In this document: piece after piece, positions 1-6,628 of the stretch
Layout of the letters: the number at the start of each line of letters is the position of its first letter
Position numbering within the stretch: the first letter of the stretch is position 1
Assembly (NCBI GenBank): GCA_011523245.1
Contig: WTHG01000455.1
Coordinates: 1 to 6,842, forward strand
Direction: 5' to 3'
Source: Verrucomicrobiales bacterium
GTDB lineage: Bacteria > Verrucomicrobiota > Verrucomicrobiia > Limisphaerales > UBA1100
Length of the DNA stretch: 6,842 nucleotides
Notes under the pieces: generated by a model
Databases searched by the model: none
Told to the model about the DNA's origin: nothing
Seen by the model: the letters and a program-made list of their open reading frames with translations, nothing else
Position numbers and translations under genes: made by a program

Positions 1-1085
<1,085 letters not shown>

Positions 1086-1095
1086 TGCTGTTTTG

Positions 1096-1101
1096 TCCTT
1101 T
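1096..1101 (-). promoter_or_regulatory. Shine-Dalgarno of rpsA (AAAGGA)
   Basis: The minus strand reads AAAGGA followed by 10 bases and then ATG at 1085. The second ATG (1076) would be 19 bases away, so this site decides the rpsA start. Confidence 0.6.
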
Positions 1102-1140
1102 GGGAAAAACAAGGAGCGCAGAATGGCTCTTGTTCAGAAA

Positions 1141-1178
1141 CCGCCGTTTTTCAGTCTTTTTAGCCTTAAAACTGGCGG
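1141..1178 (-). promoter_or_regulatory. Hairpin in the mutL-rpsA gap (rpsA leader or mutL terminator)
   Basis: On the minus strand CCGCC-A-GTTTT pairs with AAAAC-GGCGG: ten base pairs with one bulged base around a 17-base loop. It lies about 55 bases upstream of the rpsA start and about 120 bases downstream of the mutL stop. Only TTTCT follows the stem, so it is a poor intrinsic terminator. A structured rpsA leader is the alternative; autogenous control through leader hairpins is known for S1 in gamma-proteobacteria, but its relevance here is inference. Confidence 0.4.
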
Positions 1179-1184
1179 GTTTAT

Positions 1185-1213
1185 GGTTAATAACCTGTTA
1201 ACATAGTGTTAAC
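1185..1213. repeat. Three GTTAA boxes phased at 11 bp upstream of rpsA
   Basis: The plus strand reads GGTTAATAACC, then TGTTAACATAG, then TGTTAAC. GTTAA occurs at 1186, 1197 and 1208, exactly 11 bases apart. The first unit is itself a perfect palindrome (GGTTA-A-TAACC) and the other two contain the palindrome GTTAAC. Boxes on one helical face suggest a regulator binding array or an AT-rich promoter core for leftward rpsA transcription. No clean -35/-10 pair was identified in it. Confidence 0.4.
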
Positions 1214-1299
1214 GCCCTCAACGAATCACCGCACTCACGGGACTCAGGCGAGCGGGGAAACTACGTGGAACCCGCGCGAATGCAAGGCTTTTCGGCAAA

Positions 1300-3174
1300 T
1301 TAAACCGTCCGTCCGAATTTCTTCTCCAGCTCCGGATAGCTCATCTCGATGAGGGTCGGGCGGCCGTGCGGGCAGGTGTAGGGCATGTTGCAGTGACGCA
1401 GGCTCTCCAAGAGAGCGGCCAATTCCGGATCGGCCAAGGCATCGTTGGCCTTGATCGCGTGGCGGCAGACGGTTTTGGTGACCATGTCCTCGCCGAGGCG
1501 CATGGCGTTGACGCCGGCACCGGCGGATTTGAGTTCATCGATCAACGATAACACGAACCCTTTTGAATCTTTCGCTTTCACAAAGGGCGGCAGGGCATCG
1601 AGCAGAAACGTCCGCTCGCCAAAAGCGCTGAGGCCAACGCCGAGCCGGCTGAGGGTCTCCATTTGCTCACCCAAAAACGCCGCATCCGGTGCAGCCAATT
1701 CCACGGTTTCTGGCAAAAGCAGTTTTTGTGAAGCCGTTTCTTCGCGTTCCATTTGTTCCAACAACTGTTCGTACAACACCCGTTCATGCGCCGCGTGTTG
1801 ATCCATGAGAACCAACCCACGGTCGGATTCCAGAACCACGTAAAGTTTGCCGACCACACCGACGATCTTCAGTGGCACATTGAGCAGCGGCGGGCTGGAG
1901 GGAGTGGGGGAAGGTTCCGGGTTGATGGTTGAGGTTTGAGGAACGAGTGGCGGGGCATCCTCTTTGTGAACAGGCTCGGGAGGATTAGCAAAGCCCATGT
2001 CCAATGGCTTTTGTTCGGGCGCAGTGACCGGTACATCCTCTGCCTCCGGTCCGAAGCTCCTCGACTCCACCATCTCAGGTCTCAAGTCTTCCGGCTCGAT
2101 ACGATCAACGCTCGCCTTTGTATGAAACTCATGCAGGCCTTCGCGCACGGCTTCGGCCACATATCGGCGCACTTCGCGTTCGCGGTGGAACTTCACCTCG
2201 CGTTTGGCCGGATGAATATTCACATCCACTTCCCCAGGACCAATCTCAAGGAAGAGACAGCACACGGGATATTTCCCTTTCATCAACGCCGTGTGATAGC
2301 CCTCGCGCAGGGCCATACTTAGGCCGACGTTATCGACGGGCCGTTGATTGACAAATACATGTTGATTCTCTCGATTGCTCCGGCTCACACCCGGCGCGCC
2401 AATGAAGCCCCAGATCCGAATAGCCGAAGCCGGTGTGTCCTCCTCATCAAATGGGCGCTTGGGTAATTCGCCATCCGTGTAAATCCCCACCAGCTTCAGA
2501 CCTTCGCCCCAGAGTGCATTCAGTCGGCGTTGCAGAGCCTCGGCGCCCGTGCCGGTTTCGGCCGGCAGCCGCCACACCTCGCGGTCGTTATGGCGAAAGA
2601 TGAAGGCCACACTCGGATGTCCCAGGGCCATGAGCGTGAGCACCTGTTGCACATGAGACCGTTCGGTCTCCTCTGTTCGGAGAAATTTACGGCGAGCGGG
2701 GAGGTTGTAAAAAAGCGAGCGGACCTCCACTTCTGTCCCAACTGCCGCGCCGGCTTCCTTAACGGAAATCATTTTGCCGCCGTTGATGATGATCTGCGTG
2801 CCAGCTTCGGCTTCAATTTCGCGGCTGGTCAGAGTAAATCGGCTCACGCTTGCAATGCTGGGTACCGCTTCGCCGCGAAAGCCCATGGTGCCGATAGAGG
2901 CGAGATCTTCCGCGCGCGTGATCTTACTGGTGGCATGGCGTTCGAGGCTCATGAGGGCATCATCACGGCTCATGCCGTGACCATCATCCGTGACGCGTAT
3001 GAGACTGCGTCCGCCGGCCTTTACCTCTACCGTGATTCGGGCGGCGCCGGCATCCAGCGCGTTTTCCACCAATTCCTTCACCACACTGGCCGGCCGTTCC
3101 ACCACTTCGCCTGCGGCGATTTGGTTGGCCACCTGTTCAGGAAGAAGTTTGACGCGGTTCACGGGCCGCATCAT
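1300..3174 (-). CDS. mutL: DNA mismatch repair protein MutL (endonuclease type)
   Basis: MutL couples mismatch recognition by MutS to strand removal. The N-terminal GHKL ATPase is complete: NQIAAGEVVERPASVVKEL followed by VENALDAGA, the TDDGHGM motif, GFRGEAVPSIASVSRF, and LFYNLPARRKFL. The transducer region carries FVNQRPVDN and VDVNIHPAKREVKF. A proline-rich linker (about 100 residues) leads to the C-terminal dimerisation domain, which has DQHAAHERVLYE (the DQHA(X)2E(X)4E metal-binding endonuclease motif), VCRHAIKAND and CPHGRPT. It should therefore nick DNA itself, as in bacteria lacking MutH. The ATG at 3174 gives 624 residues, close to E. coli MutL (615), and puts the conserved LLPEQV near the N-terminus. 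It has no clear Shine-Dalgarno. A TTG at 3225 would add 17 unconserved residues but has GAGG 10 bases upstream; a GTG at 3162 is also possible. The gene diverges from tRNA-His. Confidence 0.96.
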   Translation of the reverse strand: MMRPVNRVKLLPEQVANQIAAGEVVERPASVVKELVENALDAGAARITVEVKAGGRSLIRVTDDGHGMSRDDALMSLERHATSKITRAEDLASIGTMGFRGEAVPSIASVSRFTLTSREIEAEAGTQIIINGGKMISVKEAGAAVGTEVEVRSLFYNLPARRKFLRTEETERSHVQQVLTLMALGHPSVAFIFRHNDREVWRLPAETGTGAEALQRRLNALWGEGLKLVGIYTDGELPKRPFDEEDTPASAIRIWGFIGAPGVSRSNRENQHVFVNQRPVDNVGLSMALREGYHTALMKGKYPVCCLFLEIGPGEVDVNIHPAKREVKFHREREVRRYVAEAVREGLHEFHTKASVDRIEPEDLRPEMVESRSFGPEAEDVPVTAPEQKPLDMGFANPPEPVHKEDAPPLVPQTSTINPEPSPTPSSPPLLNVPLKIVGVVGKLYVVLESDRGLVLMDQHAAHERVLYEQLLEQMEREETASQKLLLPETVELAAPDAAFLGEQMETLSRLGVGLSAFGERTFLLDALPPFVKAKDSKGFVLSLIDELKSAGAGVNAMRLGEDMVTKTVCRHAIKANDALADPELAALLESLRHCNMPYTCPHGRPTLIEMSYPELEKKFGRTV

Positions 3175-3228
3175 CCGAAGGTACTTTTGTGGTGTCGACG
3201 TGAACTTGTGGACAACCCATTCCAACGC

Positions 3229-3257
3229 TTGACCGCCTCAAGCTATATTGATAGATT
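3229..3257 (+). promoter_or_regulatory. Sigma70-like promoter of tRNA-His
   Basis: TTGACC (3229-3234) and TAGATT (3252-3257) are separated by 17 bases. Transcription would begin near 3264, about 8 bases before the mature tRNA. The -35 box abuts the possible TTG start of mutL on the opposite strand. TATATT at 3244 is too close to the -35 to be the -10. Confidence 0.5.
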
Positions 3258-3271
3258 CCGGTCCTTCCAAC

Positions 3272-3348
3272 GGTGGTCGTAGCTCAGTTGGTAGAGCCCC
3301 AGATTGTGATTCTGGTTGTCGCCGGTTCGAGCCCGGTCGATCACCCCA
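3272..3348 (+). tRNA. tRNA-His (anticodon GTG)
   Basis: The cloverleaf folds completely. The seven-pair acceptor stem is GTGGTCG (3273-3279) with CGATCAC (3338-3344), including one G-U pair. The D stem is GCTC/GAGC, the anticodon stem CCAGA/TCTGG with GTG at 3306-3308, and the T stem GCCGG/CCGGT around TTCGAGC. The histidine-specific extra G(-1) at 3272 faces C73 (3345), and CCA (3346-3348) is encoded. A run of six T follows directly. It is the last core-type gene before the accessory region on the right. Confidence 0.97.
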
Positions 3349-3387
3349 TTTTTTCAGGCTGAAACAGCCGTCAGACATTTCTTGTCT
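3349..3387 (+). other. T-run and two small hairpins after tRNA-His
   Basis: TTTTTT (3349-3354) directly follows the CCA end. Then come GGCTG-AAA-CAGCC (3357-3369) and AGACA-TTTCT-TGTCT (3373-3387), both perfect 5-bp hairpins. The T-run behind the GC-rich tRNA 3' half may stop transcription. The later hairpins lack T-tracts and may be processing or stability elements. Confidence 0.35.
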
Positions 3388-3448
3388 AACCTGCAGGACA
3401 AAAAAGGAAAAATTAGTTGTACCCAAGAATGTCTCTCTTAGGGTTGCT

Positions 3449-3461
3449 GTAACTCAGTTAC
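3449..3461. repeat. Palindrome GTAAC-TCA-GTTAC upstream of the LRR gene
   Basis: A perfect 5+5 inverted repeat with a 3-base centre, about 80 bases before the LRR start. It has the size of a regulator half-site pair but could equally be a chance palindrome. No convincing promoter was found beside it. Confidence 0.25.
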
Positions 3462-3539
3462 GCTTAAGATCCAGTATGCCGCATTGGCGAGCCTCCAAAA
3501 GGGCTGGACGGTTGAGGGCGGTGGCGTAGGCTGATGGGC

Positions 3540-4298
3540 ATGAAGCAGATTCTCTTGATGATGATGGCGGTGGTGTTGGTGGGGCAATCCGTGGTGGCGG
3601 ATGAAAAGCTCATCGCTGACCCCATTGTTGAGTGGGAAATTCGAAAAAAACTCTTAAAGCCCGAAGGCGAACTCACCGAAACGGATTTGCGGAAACTAAC
3701 TTTCCTTAACTTAGCCCTCACCCAAATCACCGACGCGGGCCTCAAGGACGTGGCCAAGTTGCAGAACCTCGACCGGCTTCACTTGTTAGACACCAAGATC
3801 ACCGACGAGGGGCTTAGGGAGGTGGCCAAGTTGCAGAATCTCGAATGGCTTTTACTGGGGGAAACCCAAATCACCGATGCGGGCCTCAAGGACGTGGCCA
3901 AGTTGCAAAATCTTATAATCCTAGGCTTGGACGATACCCAAATCACCGACGTGGGCCTCAAGGACGTGGCCAAGCTGCAGAAGCTCGAGAAGCTTAATTT
4001 GGGACACGGCAAAATCACCGATGCGGGCCTCAAGGACGTGGCAAAGTTGCAGAACCTCGAAGTGGTTGGATTTCGTAACACCCAAATCACTGACGCGGGC
4101 CTCAAGGACGTGGCCAAGTTGCAGCAGCTTATCTACCTTGACTTGAAAGACACCAAAATCACCGACGCGGGCCTCAAGGACGTGGCCAAATTGCAGAAGC
4201 TCAGAGGGCTTGAATTGCAAGGCACCAAAATTACCAAAGCAGGCGTGGCTGAATTAAAGAAGGCATTGCCGAAATGCATGGTCATCGGCGGCCCCTAA
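3540..4298 (+). CDS. Secreted leucine-rich-repeat protein (ITDAGL type)
   Basis: A 252-residue protein. Residues 1-20 form a signal peptide (short basic start, hydrophobic core ILLMMMAVVLVG, likely cleavage after SVVA), so it should be exported. After a leader of about 40 residues come seven 24-residue repeats (residues 63-230) with the pattern ITDAGLKDVAKLQxLxxLxLxxT, then a capping segment with the conserved PKC (residues 231-252). A degenerate repeat (LTFLNLALTQ) precedes the first. LRRs of this kind form a curved solenoid that binds protein partners; the partner is unknown. The ATG at 3540 (AGG 9 bases upstream) gives a typical MKQ signal-peptide start; the ATG at 3534 is the alternative and adds two residues. 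Its stop overlaps the stop of the small convergent gene by 4 bases. Sure about fold and export, not about role. Confidence 0.9.
   Translation: MKQILLMMMAVVLVGQSVVADEKLIADPIVEWEIRKKLLKPEGELTETDLRKLTFLNLALTQITDAGLKDVAKLQNLDRLHLLDTKITDEGLREVAKLQNLEWLLLGETQITDAGLKDVAKLQNLIILGLDDTQITDVGLKDVAKLQKLEKLNLGHGKITDAGLKDVAKLQNLEVVGFRNTQITDAGLKDVAKLQQLIYLDLKDTKITDAGLKDVAKLQKLRGLELQGTKITKAGVAELKKALPKCMVIGGP
3726..4229 (+). repeat. Seven tandem 72-bp units encoding the LRRs
   Basis: Units begin at 3726, 3798, 3870, 3942, 4014, 4086 and 4158, each opening ATCACCGA (ATCACTGA at 4086). The first ~40 bases (ITDAGLKDVAKLQ) are nearly identical between units, with the second unit the most divergent. The last ~30 bases, coding for the LxxLxLxx strand, differ strongly. 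No length variation interrupts the array. Confidence 0.92.
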
Positions 4299-4336
4299 TC
4301 CTCCCCGTGAAACTCCTTCAGCGCGTTGGCGATCTT
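4245..4336. repeat. Copy A of a duplicated junction (intact)
   Basis: The last codons of the LRR gene plus the convergent tail of the small membrane gene recur in degraded form at 6241-6337. Shared stretches include GGCTGAATTAAA, TCCTCCC, GTGAAACTCCTT and AGCGCGTTGGCG. This copy is intact in both genes. Confidence 0.8.
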
Positions 4337-4447
4337 CACGATGGTCCACACCAGCGTGGCGAGCAGGATGAGAACGTGAACTACGTCGGTGATCCCTTCG
4401 ATGAATGTGATGGAGCGATTAAGCCGCTTTAGCTCCTCTATGAGCAT
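4295..4447 (-). CDS. Small single-span membrane protein, 50 aa, unknown function
   Basis: An ATG (4447) to TAG (4295) frame too short for usual length cut-offs. The product has a charged, probably amphipathic start (MLIEELKRLNRSITF), a hydrophobic segment at about residues 22-40 (VVHVLILLATLVWTIVKIA) and a polar tail (NALKEFHGED), so it is probably an inner-membrane protein with a single span. GC content is about 60% in the 60 bases sampled, like the core genes. It converges on the LRR gene, the two stop codons overlapping by 4 bases. The best support for coding is the second, decayed copy at 6288-6337: over the last 37 bases three substitutions give one silent (L), one G-to-R and one D-to-E change, with the stop kept. 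No Shine-Dalgarno precedes the ATG. No family is recognised; small regulator, holin-like peptide or toxin are untested options. Confidence 0.55.
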   Translation of the reverse strand: MLIEELKRLNRSITFIEGITDVVHVLILLATLVWTIVKIANALKEFHGED

Positions 4448-4522
4448 TTATTTGCAATTATGACACGAACTATCTCCGCGTTAGTTTGACGTGCATTCGA
4501 TAATCATAATCTTTAGGCCCTC

Positions 4523-6193
4523 ATGCTAAAGTACATCTTTCCTTTAATACTAGTGGCAAGCCAACTAAAAGCTGCGAATCCTGCAGAAGCAAATACCATA
4601 GGAAGTGTTGCGCGGGAGCGATCAGACCTCACCACATTCCTTAAAATACTCGAAAAATCGGATTTAGCCTCAAGCCTTACTGAACAGGCCAGTCTCAGCT
4701 ACACAGTATTCGCCCCAACCGACAAGGCCTTCAATAAATTGCCTGATGAGGCATTGCAGACATTGTTCAACCCTCGTAATGATGATCGCCTCGAAGAGGT
4801 TTTCAATTTTCATGTCAGGTATGGGTCACTCGCCCCAATTGATCTTGAAAATTACACGCTACTCGAAATGTCTAACGGTCAGCTAGTGGACATAAACTAC
4901 ACAAATAAACAAATAGGAGCGGCACGTTTAACCGGAGAGAGAATCGTTTGCTCGAACGGGGTCATATATCTCATTGATGAGGTGCTATCTCCCAACACAG
5001 ACGATTTGTTTCAAGCTCTTCAAAAAGACGGAAGATTCAAAATATTCACTAAAGCTATCACAGCTAGCCGTCAGGGTAAGTCATTTCAAAATACGCACTC
5101 GAAATACACCACTTTCGCTCCCACCGATGAAGCGTTTAATAAGCTTCCAAAACGAATGCTTGAATCTCTTTTCAAACCGGAGAACGACGAAAGGTTGGAA
5201 GACATCATCAAGCACCATATCTCAAATGGTTTATTCGCTCGCGGGAAAATTCCAGGTTACATAAGTCTGGGGAGAGCCGGAAACACGCCGAAATCCCTCT
5301 ATGGGCAATCCTTGAACTTCAGCTCTAAAAACGGAAAGCTGACTATTGATGGAGCAATCATCTCCCAAACGGATATTCCTACCGCTAACGGGATTATCCA
5401 TGTCATAGACAATGTTATCCCCCCGTCAGAACTCAGCGTTTTAGAGATTTTAGAGAGCGATCCAAAATTCAAAACAACGGTATCTCTGATCAAACTAACG
5501 GGACTTGACCTTCCTACAGCTTCAAAGACATTCACTGTGTTTGCTCCAACGAATGATGCTTGGGCTAAAAGCACTTACTCCAAAATTGTCAAAAATCCGA
5601 AGATGGAGTTTAGGGAAAAATATTACGCCTTACTTGCGCGTCATGTAATCACAGGTGCTCATGTCACTGAGAACTCCCTCCTCTTCCAAAAACTGAAAAC
5701 AATTCACGGTGCACCAATTTATTTAACGAGAGACGGGAAACTAAAGACAATAAACGGAAAAAGAATTATCCAGTCTGACTTTGAAGCGTTTAACGGTTTT
5801 GTTAACGCTATTGACGGAGTAATATCGGATCAAATGGAACTACCCGAGGGGGATATCTCTATATTGGATTCAATATCTTTTGTTGAGGATACGCTCAATC
5901 ATGCCAAGGAACTTTATGATAAGGGTGAATATGAAGAATCTTGGAAGTACTACGCTAAGAAAGGTTTAGAGTTCATTTCAAAGTATGGAGATAGAGGCTA
6001 CATAACCTCTACTCAGTTAAAAAGCCTTCGCAGCATCACCGTGGATGATCAACCTAGCCAGCAATTCGCCACAGAAGCTTGGACTTCCAGAAATACTTTC
6101 AGAACTGTGCTGCGACAGCTTCAGAATCAAGGTGAGCGTATAATCGACTCTAAAATAATGGTTAATCCGGAGGCAAAGAGATTTGGTCGGTGA
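4523..6193 (+). CDS. Secreted protein with three FAS1 (fasciclin) domains and a helical C-terminal region
   Basis: A 556-residue protein with a signal peptide (MLKYIFPLILVASQLKA, cleavage near residue 17-18). Three FAS1 domains follow: about 26-156 (YTVFAPTDKAF at 60, GVIYLIDEVL at 146), 160-300 (YTTFAPTDEAF at 195, GIIHVIDNVI at 290) and 304-435 (FTVFAPTNDAW at 337, GFVNAIDGVI at 425). FAS1 domains mediate adhesion to matrix, polysaccharide or other cells. Domains 1 and 2 are closest to each other (both FAPTDxAFNKLP, then LFxPxND(D/E)RLE), suggesting internal duplication. Residues ~452-556 are helical and include a TPR-like pair (AKELYDKGEYEESWKYY). There is no C-terminal anchor or sorting signal. 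The ATG has a weak AGG 5 bases upstream. Two sampled 60-base lines are 37-40% GC, against 75% in a mutL line and 52% in an LRR line, which suggests a different origin. Domain calls are secure, role is inference. Confidence 0.92.
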   Translation: MLKYIFPLILVASQLKAANPAEANTIGSVARERSDLTTFLKILEKSDLASSLTEQASLSYTVFAPTDKAFNKLPDEALQTLFNPRNDDRLEEVFNFHVRYGSLAPIDLENYTLLEMSNGQLVDINYTNKQIGAARLTGERIVCSNGVIYLIDEVLSPNTDDLFQALQKDGRFKIFTKAITASRQGKSFQNTHSKYTTFAPTDEAFNKLPKRMLESLFKPENDERLEDIIKHHISNGLFARGKIPGYISLGRAGNTPKSLYGQSLNFSSKNGKLTIDGAIISQTDIPTANGIIHVIDNVIPPSELSVLEILESDPKFKTTVSLIKLTGLDLPTASKTFTVFAPTNDAWAKSTYSKIVKNPKMEFREKYYALLARHVITGAHVTENSLLFQKLKTIHGAPIYLTRDGKLKTINGKRIIQSDFEAFNGFVNAIDGVISDQMELPEGDISILDSISFVEDTLNHAKELYDKGEYEESWKYYAKKGLEFISKYGDRGYITSTQLKSLRSITVDDQPSQQFATEAWTSRNTFRTVLRQLQNQGERIIDSKIMVNPEAKRFGR

Positions 6194-6225
6194 TCGTTTT
6201 GAATTCACATTATTCCCTGAACCCA

Positions 6226-6303
6226 AGCCTCAAAAAGGACATGGCTGAATTAAAAAAGGCTAGGCCGTATTGTAAAAACTACGCCCACTATTCCTCCCTG
6301 TGA
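6226..6303 (+). pseudogene. Remnant of the C-terminal end of a second LRR gene
   Basis: The frame reads SLKKDMAELKKARPYCKNY and ends at TGA (6301). It matches the cap of the intact LRR protein (VAELKKALPKC), and just before it GCCTCAA-AAA-GGACATGGC matches the repeat core GCCTCAAGGACGTGGC with one extra codon. The stop used by the intact copy (TAA) is TAT here, so the frame runs 4 codons further. There is no repeat array, signal peptide or credible start, so it is a fragment. Confidence 0.65.
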
Positions 6304-6337
6304 AACTCCTTGAGCGCGTTGGCGGATCGGCGATCTT
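6241..6337. repeat. Copy B of the duplicated junction (decayed)
   Basis: Direct-orientation partner of 4245-4336, about 2 kb downstream, with the FAS1 gene between the copies. Over the core (GTGAAACTCCTTGAGCGCGTT) only one base differs. The LRR part is one codon shorter, and near 6324 the small-gene part carries 8 extra bases. Confidence 0.8.
6288..6337 (-). pseudogene. Broken 3' end of a second small membrane-protein gene
   Basis: Read leftward to TAG at 6288, the last codons give SANALKEFHREE, matching IANALKEFHGED of the intact gene. An 8-base near-tandem insertion (GATCCGCC after ATCGCC) shifts the frame, and the transmembrane part and start are missing. Like the intact copy it converges on an LRR tail. 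Confidence 0.6.
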
Positions 6338-6449
6338 ACAGGAATTCACGTAACTTCTAGGGAATCTGGATTCGTTTCTTTGACGGATTACCACAAATTT
6401 GCCAATATCGCCTTGGCCACGCCTGCACCGGCGATAAAGGCCACAAGCC

Positions 6450-6487
6450 AAAGTCCTCCCGGTAAGCTTTATCGGGGGGGCTTTTTT
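6450..6487 (+). terminator. Strong rho-independent terminator
   Basis: AAAGTCCTCCCGGTAA (6450-6465) pairs with TTATCGGGGGGGCTTT (6469-6484) over 16 pairs (three G-T) around a 3-base loop, and the T-run extends through 6487. It would stop rightward transcription, but the nearest intact plus-strand gene (FAS1) ends about 255 bases upstream, so it may serve a long 3' UTR, an unrecognised small RNA or a lost gene. Confidence 0.8.
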
Positions 6488-6537
6488 AAGGGGTAACAAT
6501 CATTGCCATCTTTACCATCCGAATCCACGCTTGTTGA

Positions 6538-6593
6538 GGATGCCAATCAACCTTTTAAATGAGGTCTTGCATGGTTATGGGTTGCTGGCATCT
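6538..6593. repeat. Imperfect hairpin upstream of the last gene
   Basis: GATGCCA (6539-6545) pairs with TGGCATC (6586-6592), and CAACC (6548-6552) with GGTTG (6580-6584). A 2x1 internal mismatch separates the two stems and the loop is 27 bases. A further G-T pair extends the base. No T-tract follows, so it is not a terminator. It lies 36 bases before the start at 6629 and may be a leader or operator structure. Confidence 0.4.
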
Positions 6594-6628
6594 CCAAGTA
6601 AAAGTCATTTTTAATCAAAAGAATATTC

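Larger units (their letters stand above)
6194..6628. other. Gene-poor stretch with remnants, a terminator and a hairpin
   Basis: These 435 bases hold no complete gene that I can support. In order they contain the decayed LRR tail (6226-6303), the broken end of the small membrane gene (6288-6337), a minus-strand hydrophobic frame ending at 6388 discussed under findings, a strong terminator (6450-6487) and an imperfect hairpin (6538-6593). The longer frames on the minus strand (6260-6499, 6547-6813) have rich basic/serine compositions and no family features, so they were not called. Confidence 0.6.

Noticed and set aside
2530..3282. 250-codon plus-strand frame
   Set aside because: It is antisense to the mutL ATPase region and runs into tRNA-His; its length is explained by GC-rich codon structure on the other strand.
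3357..3369. GGCTG-AAA-CAGCC as the tRNA-His terminator
   Set aside because: No T-tract follows the stem; the six T lie before it, directly after the tRNA.
3779..4117. Repetitive minus-strand frames over the LRR gene (LRPASVIW / HVLEARVGD patterns)
   Set aside because: They are reverse-strand echoes of the 72-bp LRR units; the plus frame has the signal peptide and structural leucines.
4486..4510. Promoter-like TTGACG ... CATAAT before the FAS1 gene
   Set aside because: The spacer is only 13 bases, too short for a sigma70 promoter, and a start so close to the ATG would be nearly leaderless.
4245..6337. Insertion sequence or composite transposon around the FAS1 gene
   Set aside because: The flanking repeats are gene tails with coding-type differences, without terminal inverted repeats or a transposase.
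6260..6499. 79-codon minus-strand frame
   Set aside because: It spans the terminator, the LRR remnant and the frameshifted small-gene remnant, and its composition (many R, S, P) is not protein-like.
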